A stretch of DNA of 64,000 nt from Diplolepis rosae (taxonomy: Eukaryota > Arthropoda > Insecta > Hymenoptera > Diplolepididae), in NCBI GenBank assembly GCA_030998225.1, contig JAPYXD010000714.1, positions 4,092,001 to 4,156,000 on the forward strand. The letters are read 5' to 3'. Both the position numbers and the translations under genes were made by a program. The notes beneath the pieces are model-generated. The model ran no database searches. It worked only from the letters and a program-made list of their open reading frames with translations, and was not told the DNA's origin. Each line of letters begins with the position of its first letter. The first letter of the stretch is position 1. Below, in pieces: positions 10,148-21,870 of this stretch.

Positions 10148-13100
10148 CTACTGGCCCCCGTTGTTGCCGCGTTCTGCACGCCCATCAAGCACCCTCGTCT
10201 TCATCACCAGGGTGACGAATGACTCAATAAGCAACGATATCTGTTCAGTTTGGAGCATGAGAGAGACCATCGTGTCAGGAATGAGTTGTGCGCCCACTGC
10301 CCGACCGACAGCCTCCCTTTTCGCGCCCCACCTTGTACAGACAAAGAGTGTGTGCTCTGCATTTTCCACAAGGGAACCGCAGTAGCGACACGACTCATCG
10401 TCTCTTTTCTTAAAGCGCTTCAGGTACGCATTACAGCAACCGTGGCCCGAAAGCGCTTGCGCCAGGTAAAAGTCGACTTGACCGTGCTTTCTGTCCAGCC
10501 AGGTGGCGAGCTTCGGGATCAGACGGTGTGTCCATCTCCCGGATTGGTCTCCATGCTATCTCGTCTGCCATTTCTCGACGAGTCTGCAACTTCCATTCTT
10601 GCGGATGGCCTTCTTCGCGCGAGTGATTTCCTGCAGGTTTGTTAAGCAGGTGAGCTTCTTACGGAGCTGAAAGGCCTCCTTCCTTTCCTCTGCCAATAAA
10701 TCTATTGGTGGGACGCTCGCCAGGACCAGCACAGCGCTCGTCGACACAGTTCGGTATACTGAGACAATTCTCATAACCACACCTTTCTGTGCCGAGAATA
10801 GCTTCTTCAGGATAGCATGGTTGTTAAGGGCACTTTTCCAGACCAGAGCTACTTAAAGCAGCTTCGAATTTACCCCGCTCGCCACCAGCCTTCTCTTAGC
10901 TTCCCTGGGTCTACCAATGTTGGGCATGAGCCGAGTCAGGGCGGCCCCACATTGGATGGCTTTGGCATTCGCGATCTGCAAGTGTTCGCCGAAGCTAAGC
11001 ATTCGATCCAACTGCACACCCAGGTACTTAATATTCTTTTTCCACTCTATTTCATGTTCCCCGAGAACGATCCTCGGGTATTTGAAGGATCTTCTGTCTG
11101 TGGCCACCTAAGCCTCGGTCTTTTCAGAGGCCATTTTCAGGCATCTGGTATCCAACCAACGATTTTCCCGCCACAGACTATCATCGATCCTCAGCTCCAG
11201 AATCACGACGTCGTCAGCGGCGCACACGACAAGTGCATCATCCGCGAAGCCGATGATGCTCCTTCCAGCAGGCAGGTCCATGCGCAGGAAATCGTCGTAC
11301 ATGACGTTTCAAGCGAGTGGACCCACCCGCGATCCTTGAGGGGCGCCACATGTCATCTCTTCCTTCAGAGACCACTTGTCGCCCTCGTATATCACCCACC
11401 TGTCGCTCAAATAGTCATATATCATTCGCAACAGGTAGTCTGGAACCATTTTCTGCACCATCGCCTCGATGCAGATGTTCCATCTCGCGGTATTGAACGC
11501 ATTGCGTATGTCAATGCTGATCAACGCGCAGGAGCCCTTATGCTTACCAGTTCCTCTTCTTGCTTTAGTGGCGATGTCCACCATTGGCTGGATGGCGTCA
11601 TCTGTGGACCTGCCTTTCCGAAAGCGAAACTGATTTTCCGAGAGACCATTCTCGCGGACCATGTGACCCTGTAGTCTTTGTAGGATCATTTCCTCCAGAA
11701 GTTTCCCCATCGTATCCAACAGACATATTGGTCTATACGATGAGGCATCACCTAGAGGTTTCTTGCCCTTCCTCAGCAGAACCAACCTCTGCTCCTTCCA
11801 GTCTGCGAAGAATCTACCCTCCCGAATACAGGAGTTGAAGACTTCTAGGAGGATCTCCGGTTATGCCCCGATCACCTCTTTGAGGATCTCGTTCGGCAAC
11901 CCGTCGATCCCCGGCGCTGTGTTTGCCTTGAGCCATCCACCCGCTCTCTTTAGTTCTTCGAGAGTGAAGAGTTCTTCGCGCCGGACCACGCAGGAGCTTC
12001 GGTCCTGTCTTTGGAACGGCTCTACATTCGTAAACAAGCTTCGCACGATGTACTTGACTCGATCGGGATTATCCAGGCCTGGGGTCTTTCTTCTAGTCAC
12101 CAATCTCTTGGTGACTATTTTGAAGGCGAGACTCCATGGGTTCTTCATGATCTCACCGATCAAGTGTTTCCAGCAATTAATTTGGCTTTTCTTTATGCTT
12201 TGCCTCAGAACTGATTTTTCTTTTTTCCATGCCTCGTGCAGCAGAGAATCACCCTTTGAGCGGGTGAATCTCCGCCGCGCTGTGAGGCATTCCTGACGCA
12301 GGACAGACAACTGGTCGTTCCACCAGTATATTGAGTCCCCTGTACGCCCGTGCCCGCGGCGAGGCATTGAGTGGTCACATGCTGCGACCACTTTCCGCCT
12401 CACCGTCCGCACAGTGTCCTGCAACGACCCAGCAGACCTTGCCCAACCAAGCTCATCTAGGAGCCTGGTTTCTTCAAGATGTTCGCGAAGCTTGTCTTTG
12501 CTGAGTCGTTTTGTGTTCCAGGAGGGGCTCCTCACCTTCCCGCCCCTTCCCACATTCACTGGATGACTCCGTTCCTGGATGCTGAACCCAATGCACTGGT
12601 GGTTACTCAAGGTTACTACCTCAAGGTTAATACCAGTCGACTATCCTTGAGACAAGACGGGGAGCGGCAATCGTGAGGTCTATAATCGACCCCTCCCCCC
12701 ACCCCGCGCTCCTCGTCTGAACGTAAAATCTCTACCCCGGTTCAATACAATCAGTTCATTCCTAGCGACCATCTCACCGTCCAATATTCCCCTCCTGTCC
12801 AGACGGGCATCTCCCCACTCGGGCGACTTACTGTTAAAGTCGCCCGCAATAAGGGAGCGCCCACTAGCCTCTCTGAGGCTTTCCTCAAGGAGGAGGATCT
12901 GGGTCTCGAAGATCTCGAAAGGATCGTTGGTAGAAAAGTAGCAGCTGTACACACGTACCCCCGCCACCTCCACCCAAACGAACCCCGCGTCGCTCTCCAG
13001 AAAATCCCCGATGCTTAAATCAAGGTTACAAACAAGGATCCCAGCCCTATGTGATGCATCCAGGTACCAAGCAGAGTTTTCGGACCATTTGTGTTGCCCA

Positions 13101-13207
13101 CTAATGAACAACACACCGGCGCCCCTCTCCCTGACAGTCTGTATCAGAAGGTCCTGGGCTTCCTTCCCTCTCCCGAGGTTGAGCTGCAGAAATTTCACTT
13201 TCCACAC
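10148..13207 (-). pseudogene. R1-clade LINE ORF2 (APE endonuclease, RT, CCHC)
   Basis: ORF2 starts with MWKVKFLQLNLGRGKEAQDL at 13207. The APE-type endonuclease follows, with GDFNSKSPEWGDARLDRRG. Its usual SDH motif reads SNHQCI near 12605, so the catalytic Asp is lost. RT blocks are SYRPICLLDTMGKLLEEM, ISIDIRNAFNTARW (first catalytic Asp), GAPQGSRVGPLA, and FADDALVV (YxDD equivalent, near 11230). The C-terminal knuckle CRYCGSLVENAEHTLFVC is at about 10390-10340. Frameshifts near 12650, 11850, 11300 and 10830 break the frame into at least five pieces. Confidence 0.88.
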
Positions 13208-14421
13208 CTCAACCTCCGGAGCTCCGCCCTAAATATTGGGCAGGAACCGCTCCCCGAGGCATGGGTGACATCTTTTTCGCCCCTATCAGCACAAGTCAGG
13301 CACCTAGGGGCAGCCTTGCACTCCTTGGCCACGTGCAACGCGCCCCTATACCTCCAGCAGGCATCCTTCCTGCCTGGAAGCGTGCAGCCGCCCGACACAT
13401 GGCCCTATCCCTGGCACCTGAAGCACCAGGCAACCTCGATATGCTCTTGGATGCGGCAGTTCGCCCACCCCACCCTTAGCTTACCGAGCCCGATCAAGCT
13501 CCGAGCATCCGCAGAGCCCGGCAACAACCTCTTCCCTTGTAACGGTCTCGTCAAGGTCCCTGACTTCGAGGGTCCTCTTCGAGACCAAAGACTTTACATC
13601 GGCCTTATCCCCGACCGCCCGGTCGAGCGCCTTCTCGAAGGCTGAGACGTCACCACCCTTTTTCAGGACTAGAAGGATCTCTTCCCTCCTGGTTCTTCGG
13701 ATGGAAAGGACCTCCGCTCCCGAATCCTGGAGGTTCACCCTGGCCTTCATGGCTTTCAGGATCTCGGCGTAGGTCTCACCGTCCTTCGCCGATACCATGA
13801 CAGCATCACTCGACCTAGCGGCCGGAGAGCGCCTTGGCAACTTTTTCTTGACTTTAGGTTCCTGCACAGAGGGCACAGGAACCTCTTTCTTCTTCTCTTT
13901 TTTCTTTTTTTTCCTTTCCACCAGCTGCCATTCCCCATCCTTCTGTGGGGACTGGCCTCTGGTGGTCGTGGCGTATGTTGGCGATGTGCCGCCCTTCCCT
14001 TTATTTGGAAGCCGATCCTCGGGGGGAGAAGGAGCTACCCTTTCTTCCCCTTTGTCAGCTTTTTTGGGGTATCTCCCAGAGACGCAGAGCGCGGTCTCCG
14101 AAAGATACCCACCTTTTTCGAGGCGGGGTGGGTTTCCAGCCTCTTCTGGATTTCCACCCCGCTTTCTAGAAGGCACTTGTGAGTATTGAGCATTCCGCTC
14201 AACACTTCTGTGGCCACGTTCACACTGTCCTTCACGTGGGCAGGGTTATTTCTAAGCATACCCTGCTGGATAATGCTGAGAGCCCTGGCCAATTTTTCTA
14301 TTTTATCACATTGCTCCCTCAGGAGCTGAAGGACGTCCTTCCATCCCTCAGCTCCTGGAGGAGCACCCAAGATCACTTTTCCCATCGTTTTATTGAGTAA
14401 ATCCATAAGTCTTTTTACCAA
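13195..14421 (-). pseudogene. R1-clade LINE ORF1 (gag-like, CCHC zinc knuckles)
   Basis: ORF1 encodes the nucleic-acid-binding gag-like protein of the LINE RNP. The N-terminal part (14421-14035) holds a helical segment with LNKTMGKVILGAPPGAEGW. A lysine-rich linker follows, with RKKKKKEKKKE near 13900. The frame at 14176-13481 carries the conserved region ending SKRTLEVRDLDETVTREEV. Zinc knuckles come last: CFRCQG-stop-GHVSGGC, with a TAG (plus-strand 13405-13407) inside the first, and then CWRYRGALHVAKEC, where the second Cys is Tyr. At least one frameshift separates the two N-terminal frames. Confidence 0.8.
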
Positions 14422-15241
14422 CGCATCGTGCGTAGAGGAGCGGGTCGGAATATTTGGGAACGAGTGTACCCACGAACCGAAGTCCTACCTCAGTTCCCTG
14501 AGGTCCAACCTCCGCTTAGCCGGTCCCGTAATGCGTGGAAAGACCGGACACGGTCGAAGCAACACGGGCTCCGACACCTGTGTTCAATACGCACTACCTG
14601 ATCAAGGTCCTGAAGGGGCTGGCTCCTGATCCCGCATGACACACTACCTCGGAAGAGCTAGGCTCACATCAATCTCGCCTTCTCGTTGGCCGGGGAAGAC
14701 ACCGCTCGGTGGCGAGGCACTCCCAGTGGGGTGCCATACGGAAATGATCGTTTGGACTGTTCTTGGTCACAGACTGCGGAGGCTTTGCAGTGTCACCCAG
14801 GAGATTCCATACACCAATTCTTTCTGCAACACATTCAAGAGAGATCCCGTCCATAGGTTCTTCTCTCACATTAGAAGGACACATATCACAGTCACGCGGC
14901 GCTGACATTCATTCAGTTCACTCATTCCTCGCACACACTCGCAGACTCATTCGCATCGCTGCTGCCTAGGGCATACATCCTTCTTCATGCATGGAGATAG
15001 GCGCGTCTATAGCGTCCCCCGCTTTTAACCTGGGATAGACCCGTTTATAGGGCACCCTTCACGCAATGGGAAGATGCCCGTCTATAGAGCCCCCTGCGTT
15101 TGTTCACCGATTCATTGGGACACTACAATCTCCATGACTCGAGGGTCGTCTGCTAAGCCTCCCCACCCGTCCTTTTTTTGCATAGCCAAAAGAAGGACTT
15201 CCTCAAGGTAACAGTCCGAGGGGACGCTTGTTTGGCAGATT

Positions 15242-16260
15242 CGCGAAGAGTGTAACTGTTAAACCGCCCCTCCTCAAAGGTACACACAAGAACCACCTAC
15301 AAACACTGATATTTTTTATAAAAATTAAACACTGATTTCGTAGGGGAAAACGTCACCATCCATAAGGGGGACCCATGACACCTTTGAGAAGTATGCACTT
15401 CTCAGAATCACAATACACGGACGCGGAAGGAAGGAGATTTTTAAAAAGCAAAAATTAAGAATTTTATTTTATTTTTAATTTTCGATTTACTTCTTTCCTT
15501 TAAGACACAGAGGCAGCAGATAGAAATAGCTGCACACTCTCTTTGGTGTCAAAAAGGAAACTGATTTGAAAATAGAGCAGTACCGTTTACAAACTGGCGT
15601 AAAAAATTAATATATTCAGTGACCATTTGTTGTGAAGGGTCAAATTCAAACGCATAAACATACCCCATCCACAGTCTATGTCCTGGAAATTCGGGACCCA
15701 AGTACACTTAAGTGTTCGAAGAGAGGAGAGAGAAAAAAAATTTAAGACCACATGTTCAGAGAGTCCTCCAGAGGAAGCAATTTGAATTCAAGGGAAATTT
15801 AATATTTAAAAAAAGTAATATTTTCAAAAAGAGTTGCAACACAATGAAGAAGACTATGTATTATTCCGTTCGCGTGTATAAGAATATATTATTTTATGTG
15901 TATAATGGATGGTGACGTTTCCCCCTACGAAATTGGTGTATAATTTTTATAAAAAATATCAGTGTTCGTTAGTGGTTCTTGTGTGTGCCTTTGAGGAGGG
16001 ACGGTTTAACAGTTACACTCTTCGCTTGCCCTCTTGCATAAGTTTTTTGCACGTTTTTTATAAAATATTATATTGAAGAAAACAAAAACAAACAAAAAAT
16101 CTTATGTTACTATGAATAATTTATTTTTTGCTCGTTTAAAGCTTACACATCAAGTTCATAAAATTAGTTGGCACTGAAGAGGGCCCCCATTTGTGGCCGA
16201 AACGTTTCCCTTTTTTATCCCCATAATATATTTCCTGCCTTTCAAAATCTTTGATATGTC
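15242..16260. mobile_element. Inverted pair of Penelope-type terminal repeats
   Basis: 15242-15365 and 15905-16025 are inverted copies of one another (TAACTGTTAAACCGCCCCTCC against its complement, and the GTAGGGGGAAACGTCACC block). The plus-oriented copy runs on to a hammerhead-like motif at 16174-16203. No ORF lies between them. Head-to-head terminal repeats are a known arrangement of Penelope-like elements. Confidence 0.6.
16174..16203 (+). ncRNA. Hammerhead-like motif in a Penelope-type terminal repeat
   Basis: CTGAAGA, then GGCC paired with GGCC, then GAAAC. Position 7 of CUGANGA may be any base, so CTGAAGA is still allowed. As at 219, one extra G precedes the stem. The cleavage half was not found. 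Confidence 0.4.
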
Positions 16261-16279
16261 TCTTTGATCATTGATTTTT

Positions 16280-16388
16280 AATGGAAATTAAGTGACACAT
16301 TGCCAATATAAAGACACTATATCGAATTAATTTGCATTATTGCAACATAAGAGTTTGAAATTGTCTACGAGGACACCTGTCGGCAACG

Positions 16389-16448
<60 letters not shown>

Positions 16449-17410
16449 TTGACTAGTTAACAAAATACTATAAAGGCATACTCTTAAAATAAGACCGAAA
16501 ACTTCCAAAAATTTTAATTTTTAAGAGATCAAAATTTGACAATTTATTTTAATATCTTCAAATAAACATAACATTTTGCTATTCTATTGACTTTGATGCT
16601 AGCATCAGGAAATGTTTTAAAACTTTTTATTATAAAAAATAAAGCACTTCAGCATTACTTAAAATTACAAATGAATGTATAATTTCCGATGGTAGTGTAT
16701 CCATTCAAAATGTAAAAAATGTTACGCATTTAAATAAATTTTATTCAGAGCATTTTACTCTATGGGAAATGTTCGTCAAATTAACTTTATACTAAGAAAA
16801 TGTTAAGGTGTAAATTTATATGCGAATTCAGATATAATTTATGTACATTCTTAAATTATCAAACCCTTCATTTACATTCATTCATTAACATTCATTAATT
16901 AAAATTATCATGCAATAGTACATTGTTGATCAACTAAGGGGTTAACATACTATTTTCCGCGATCGATTAATGCAACTATGACATCAACAAGTACGTGGCA
17001 TTTTTCTTACGTATCATAATACAATTTTCGAAGTATTTTATCTGAAAGAATTATTTTTCAATTTTATTTCATATCAGAGAAACCTCAAGATGTAATGTCG
17101 AGTGCAAATTGAGATACAGTTTATGTTTTCAATACCCAAACCATTTATTCACACTTATGTTTTGAAATTTATATGTCTAATTTTTTAATTAAAGCACTTA
17201 ATTTATATAGTTGAAAAATACTAAAATCGATTTATTGTTTTGAATTTTAAACATTTATTGAAGTTGAGTTTCACCAGAAAATTATTTTTTAAGTGTTGAA
17301 ATCATCCTGAAATTTTACAAAATCTTTCAGGTATCTATTTCAGGCCAATCTTTTCCAAACTATCTAGAAAATAAGTGTAAGGTTTTGAAGGATATATTTC
17401 GTCATATATA
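16280..17410. repeat. Right arm of the large inverted repeat, with a TA microsatellite
   Basis: Segments at 16280-16390, 16440-16480 and 17225-17400 are inverted copies of 9610-9660, 9410-9460, 9230-9260 and 9020-9190. A (TA)n tract fills about 16390-16446. The right arm holds about 0.7 kb of additional AT-rich sequence (16500-17220) that is absent on the left. Confidence 0.65.
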
Positions 17411-19129
17411 CAATTCAAAAAAATTTTATTAAATTAAACCAACCAAATGAGAGACACTCTGCTACGTACGAGTGGTAGGGTTAATGGAATAAGCAAATAA
17501 TTATTCGAGATAAAATATTATTTATTTATAAGAGTACGCGGAGGCTTACAAACTGTAGAACGTTTTCATGTTCCTTTTTTATTTTTAATTGGGATCGCTT
17601 TTTACTACTGATCTACTTTCACCTTGCTACCAAAATAAAAATATAAAGCATTGGAATTCCCGGTGTATCAAAAAGATTTACTAAATTTCTAAGGAACTCA
17701 ATCAAAAGGTTTTGCTTCCAGATTCTAATAGCTACTATCAATAAAATATTAAAAAATCATAACAATACAGCTTGCCGATAGTTGGTTTCTTAATCCTTCC
17801 ACTTGGCAGGGCAAGGGCAGGAGAAAGAAGGTTGCTTTTGCTGCCCTAGACCCTCAGATTGAGCTGAGCTTCGAATTTGTTAATCTCGTGACTAAAAGTT
17901 AGTCACTCTTGTCATTTTATTTTAACCGACGGCAAGTGGTTATGAAATTGCACACACGCACGCACCACAAATATCATCTGCTTCTTTGCTCTTATTAATT
18001 TTACAAAAGTCAAAAGATGGATGGCTTTCAACCAGAAAGAAACCAGTACTTTTAAATTTTTTTCTTTCTCCACTTTTGATATTTACAACCTTAATATAGC
18101 TTCTCGAAAAATATCTTCTCGTCGTTTTGAGATTCGATGACAGGATTATTCTTCGGAAATTTAGATTTTCATAAAGCGTATTATAGCAACGCCTTTCATA
18201 AGAAATAATCAATTATGCTTGGTTATTTCATTCATAGCTTCGATTTCTGTTTTTCTGCGCCACGTTTTTTCAGAGGCGATTTCTGAGAAGAATTTTTCAA
18301 TACTGGAACGTCTATTTTGAATTACGCGTTTTGATCACAGCTTTTTTCTTCACCGCGTTTTTTCCACGTTTGTTTCGGTTGATTAAAGTTTTTTTTTTGT
18401 CGGGTTAAGTACTTTTGAACAGTTTAATTCCAAATTTTCTACCAAAGTCAAATCTGAGCTGCTCGCGCGCCGAGCGTATTCGACTTTGGGCGCGATCAAA
18501 AATGTAATTTTTATTAATTATTACTTAAACTAATAATTGGATTTATTAATTATATAAGCGAAAAATATCAACTTTTGCCAGGTTGATTTAATGGTATTTT
18601 TTGTTTTTCAATTTGACACATTTTCTTTTTCCTCCCGCTTTTTGCTTGTATCGTATCGTATGTATCGCTCCAATCACTACTATTTGTATGGCGATTGAAG
18701 TATAACAATAAAGTGTTGATATCTGGGAACTTTAGGCTCAACCTGATCTTTAAATTAAATATTGCTCGTTACTTAAATCATTTGCGTTCAGTTTTTGCTT
18801 TGGAATAGTCTCTTTAGTCAAAAGAGACAGATAAACGTTTCCCACAATTAAAAAGAAATTTCAGTTAAAATTCTTAATAAAAGTTTGGCAATTTCGAGCC
18901 TCCGTGACGATGTCATAATTCAAATCTTTAAATTTAATCCACACGCCTTGGTTTGATATTTTGAATTAAAATATCCGTGCGGAACATCTTGGAATTAAAA
19001 ACTTAGGAATTTTCTGATACAGATCGTATATTTGAGGCAACTTGACTCTATAATAACCAAAATTATTGTTTTGAAGAAAATTTTTTTCACCGTTCGATGA
19101 ACGTTCAAACTGTAAGTACATCATGGTAA
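17411..19129. other. AT-rich intron DNA with an old dispersed repeat
   Basis: About 17935-18170 resembles 36765-36912 plus 39100-39160, and more weakly 41880-42100. Shared blocks are CACACACGC-type, then ATGGCTTTCAA/ATGGCTTCTAA, then CTCGTCGTTTTGAGATTCGA. No coding sequence is recognised. Confidence 0.45.
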
Positions 19130-19740
19130 CATTTTGACCACTTAGCACCATTGAAGTTGACGAGTAAGAAGTACAACCACATTTTGGCGTCGATCGATGC
19201 TTTTACTAAGTTTGTGTGACTTTACCCTATAAAGTCCACAGGTACCAACGAATTTATTGCGAAACTTACATTCCAGAAGATGTTTGGGAACCTGTTTAAA
19301 ATCATTTCTGATAGAAGTTCTACGTTCTTATCACAAGAATTCCAGGACTATTACACTGGCAGATGAATCAAACTCATTAATGTAAAGACAAGCTTGCTAC
19401 GCGCCAACGATTAAATTGAAAGAATCAATCGATTATACCAGTGCTGACGAAGATGTCCCTTGATTTCCCAACAAAATGATATCGTCACATCGACTTTTTA
19501 CAACGAACCCTGAGAAACTACGTTCCAACAAAGTATAGGATCAACGTTGCTGGAACTGCTGGTCGTGGTCAAGATGAAAAATAAAGATGTCCGTTTAAAG
19601 GAATTCGTCGAAGAAGAATTCCAGAACGAGTTCCTCGTGAGGCAAAGGGCAAAGCAGCATACACTCGATTCGCGCTGTCTTGCGCGAACGTAAAAAATCA
19701 TGTATGATTATCAATAAAACAAAGTATCGAAAAATCTTCG
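19130..19740 (+). pseudogene. Ty3/gypsy integrase remnant
   Basis: A broken frame reads KKYNHILASIDAFTKFV (first catalytic Asp), LYPIKSTGTNEFIAKL, FGNLFKIISDRSSTFLSQEF (second Asp) and LLRAN...IERIN, the usual place of the catalytic Glu. The C-terminal part (about 19580-19700) is the charged tail of insect gypsy integrases. Several stops are present. The orientation matches the gag-RT remnant at 7.0-8.85 kb, which lacks an integrase. Confidence 0.75.
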
Positions 19741-20179
19741 ACATCAAACAATTCTAACAGTGAAAAGTTTGAATTTCAAGAGTGCAATGAGTAGTGAAGG
19801 GGAAAAAGCTGTAAGTATTATTCACATTTTTTTATAATTAATTAATTTTTCTAATTAAAAAGTTCACATAGTTGAAGGGTTATTTACATTTTATAAAGTT
19901 TTTGAATCATAATATTACTACAACTTGCTGCAAAAATTAATTTTTTACTAGTTTTTATGCTATTCCTGTATGTTTACATAATTTGTACACAAACAATTTA
20001 CATTAAATTCACATAAGGTTTAAGTAAAGTTTACATAAACGTTCATATGAAGTTTTCATAAAATTTACATAAAGTTTACATAAATTTCATGTTAACATTG
20101 TTTTCAAGGACTTAATTGACAATGTAAATCTGTAAAACAATACATGTACTAAATTATTATATTTCTTTGCTTTGAATTG
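19741..20179. other. AT-rich intron DNA
   Basis: TTTACATAAA-like words recur loosely at about 19970-20080. No other feature is seen. Confidence 0.4.
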
Positions 20180-20541
20180 AAATACCACATTAAAAAATTA
20201 ATTTGATAAATTTCTCAAAATTTATTATATAATTTAAAAATTTTGTAATTCATCTTTTTTGAAAAAATGGTTGATATTTGAAGAATTTGAAAATCTTTCT
20301 GTGGAAAAAAAGACGCTTCCGACTGCGCTGGGATTCGAGACCAGGTCTTTCGGCAGTCTACCGGCAATCGAAAGACCTGGGCTCCAATTCCAGCGCAGTC
20401 GAAAGCGTCTTTTTTTCCACAGAAAGATTTTCAAATTCTTCAAATATCAACCATTTTTTCAAAAAAGATGAATTACAAAATTTTTAAATTATATAATAAA
20501 TTTTGAGAAATTTATCAAATTAATTTTTTAATGTGGTATTT
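20180..20541. repeat. Near-perfect palindrome built on a tRNA-like SINE tail
   Basis: The two arms of about 155 bp (20180-20335 and 20386-20541) are reverse complements with about one difference. They continue through CCAGGTCTTTCG and its complement to a loop of about 16 nt. The central part carries CGAAAGACCTGG and a T-arm-like ATTCGAG/CTCGAAT word and shares CCACAGAAAGATTT with the SINE copies at 24.4-24.9 kb. The overlapping 69-70 codon frames on both strands are a consequence of the symmetry. Confidence 0.9.
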
Positions 20542-20574
20542 TAATCTTTCATTTTCTTTTTTCAGCAGAAAAAA

Positions 20575-20995
20575 GCATGCAATAACCATCGAGACTAAAA
20601 TCTAAATTATCAAGAAATATGAAACAGGAGCCAAAATCTACAACTGAATTCGGAGTATAATATCCCTCACTCAACGATTTCAGGAATCATTAAGAACAAG
20701 GACGTTCTTTGACGAAACTACAACGAACCCCGCCTTGTCCATGGAAAAACTTCTTGTATTAAGAAGATCAACAAATGGATAATAGATCCCTTCGTGAGAA
20801 CGTTGTTCGACTGGCTATGTCAAAAACAGATCATCGAAGAGCTTGTATCCGGAGCTTTGCTTAGAGAAAAAGCACGAATGCTATATACGAAAATTCATGG
20901 TCCGTCAAACTTTTCGGCAAGTCCTGGATGACTCAACAATTTCCTTGAAAGACATAGTCTCCGTTATCTCCAAGTAAAAGGCGAAAAGTCGTCTG
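20575..20995 (+). pseudogene. pogo/Tigger-type transposase, N-terminal remnant
   Basis: Across frames the sequence gives the CENP-B-like helix-turn-helix start (TIETKI...IIKKYETGAKI, then HSTISGIIKNKD near 20660-20705). It later gives a second DNA-binding block ending FSASPG-stop-LNNFLERHSLR and LQVKGEKSSA at 20910-20993. These are the two N-terminal HTH domains of pogo/Tigger transposases. It is broken by several stops. A mariner begins where it ends, and another Tigger piece resumes at 22385. Confidence 0.65.
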
Positions 20996-21870
20996 CCCGA
21001 CTGGTTAAAAAAAACAATATTTTTATGTATTTTAATACAAATCTTTATTATCGCCTTCAAAATAGGCTCCTTTTGACCCAATACAAGCATGCCAACAGTT
21101 AATCCAATTTTCCATATACTTCTTATAGGCCTCGGCAGGTATGGCCTTTAGTCCCTTCAGCGAATTTCTTTTTATGGCCTCAATCGACTCATAGCGCGTT
21201 CCCCGGAGCGGATATTTGAGTTTTGGAAACAGGAAAAAGTCACAGGGAGCCAAATCTGGCGAATACGGTCGCAGAGCAATGACTTTTGTTGCGTCTTTAG
21301 CCAAAAATTCAGTCACAATCAAACAAGAATGTGACGGTGCATTATCGTGTACGGTCTGAGTCTGGCAGGGACGCGCTTCATACCCAAAACATGAACCACA
21401 ATGTGTTGAGTCGATCCATAAAAGATGTTGAGAGCCTCTGCTGCCTCTCTAATGCCAATACGACGATTTCCGAGCACAATTTTCTTTACTTTTTCGATGT
21501 TATCGACGTTAACAGAGGTGGATGGACGACTCGCATGATGCAAGTTTTCTACGACTTTATGACACTTAAATACTTGCGTTCTCGATAGAGTATACTCCCC
21601 AAAAGACTTCTGCAACATTTTCAATGATTTCGTAGACGTAATTCCATTGGAAACACAAAATTTCAAGCAAACTTGTTGTTCAATTTTTTTTCCCATAGTA
21701 AAATTCGCCAGACAAACTTTTCGCATCGTAAACCAATGACTGCCAAACACACACTAATGGGCATCTCCCGCTCAAACTTCACACGACTGTCAAAGAAGGT
21801 GTTACCAACCTAGAAAAAAAACTTCTTACCGTTTCGGTTTACGCGCGCGTTTTAACTGGACCAGTCCGGG
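20996..21870 (-). mobile_element. Internally deleted mariner inside a Tigger remnant
   Basis: The minus-strand transposase is in two parts. N-terminal: 21750-21360, with VCLKFCVSNGITSTKSLKML, then SRPSTSVNVDNIEKVKKIV and a second HTH ending KRVPARLRP. C-terminal: 21345-21032, with DNAPSH, YSPDLAPCDFFLFPKLKYPL. The junction at about 21345-21365 joins VPARLRP almost directly to the second catalytic Asp block, so the segment with the first Asp is deleted. End repeats are only weakly matched (CCCGACTGGTTAAAA at 20996 against a related complement near 21853-21870), so the limits are approximate. Confidence 0.75.

Larger units (their letters stand above)
9785..15228 (-). mobile_element. R1-clade non-LTR retrotransposon, full length but decayed (5,444 bp)
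   Basis: A minus-strand LINE with the R1-clade layout: a 5' UTR (about 15228-14430), ORF1 with CCHC knuckles, ORF2 with an APE endonuclease, RT and a C-terminal CCHC, and a 3' end in an A-run (T-run on +, from 9785). It is bounded by an exact 13-bp direct repeat TGTTTGGCAGATT at 9772-9784 and 15229-15241, a target-site duplication. It is GC-richer than its surroundings. Stops and frameshifts in both ORFs show it is dead. It landed inside a Penelope-type terminal repeat, not in rDNA. The long + strand frames in this block, such as 10817-11674, are antisense shadows. Confidence 0.9.

Noticed and set aside
10817..11674. 285-codon + strand open frame, and other long + strand frames at 11763-14189
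   Set aside because: They lie antisense to the R1-clade ORF2 and ORF1, whose RT, endonuclease and zinc-knuckle motifs are clear on the minus strand.
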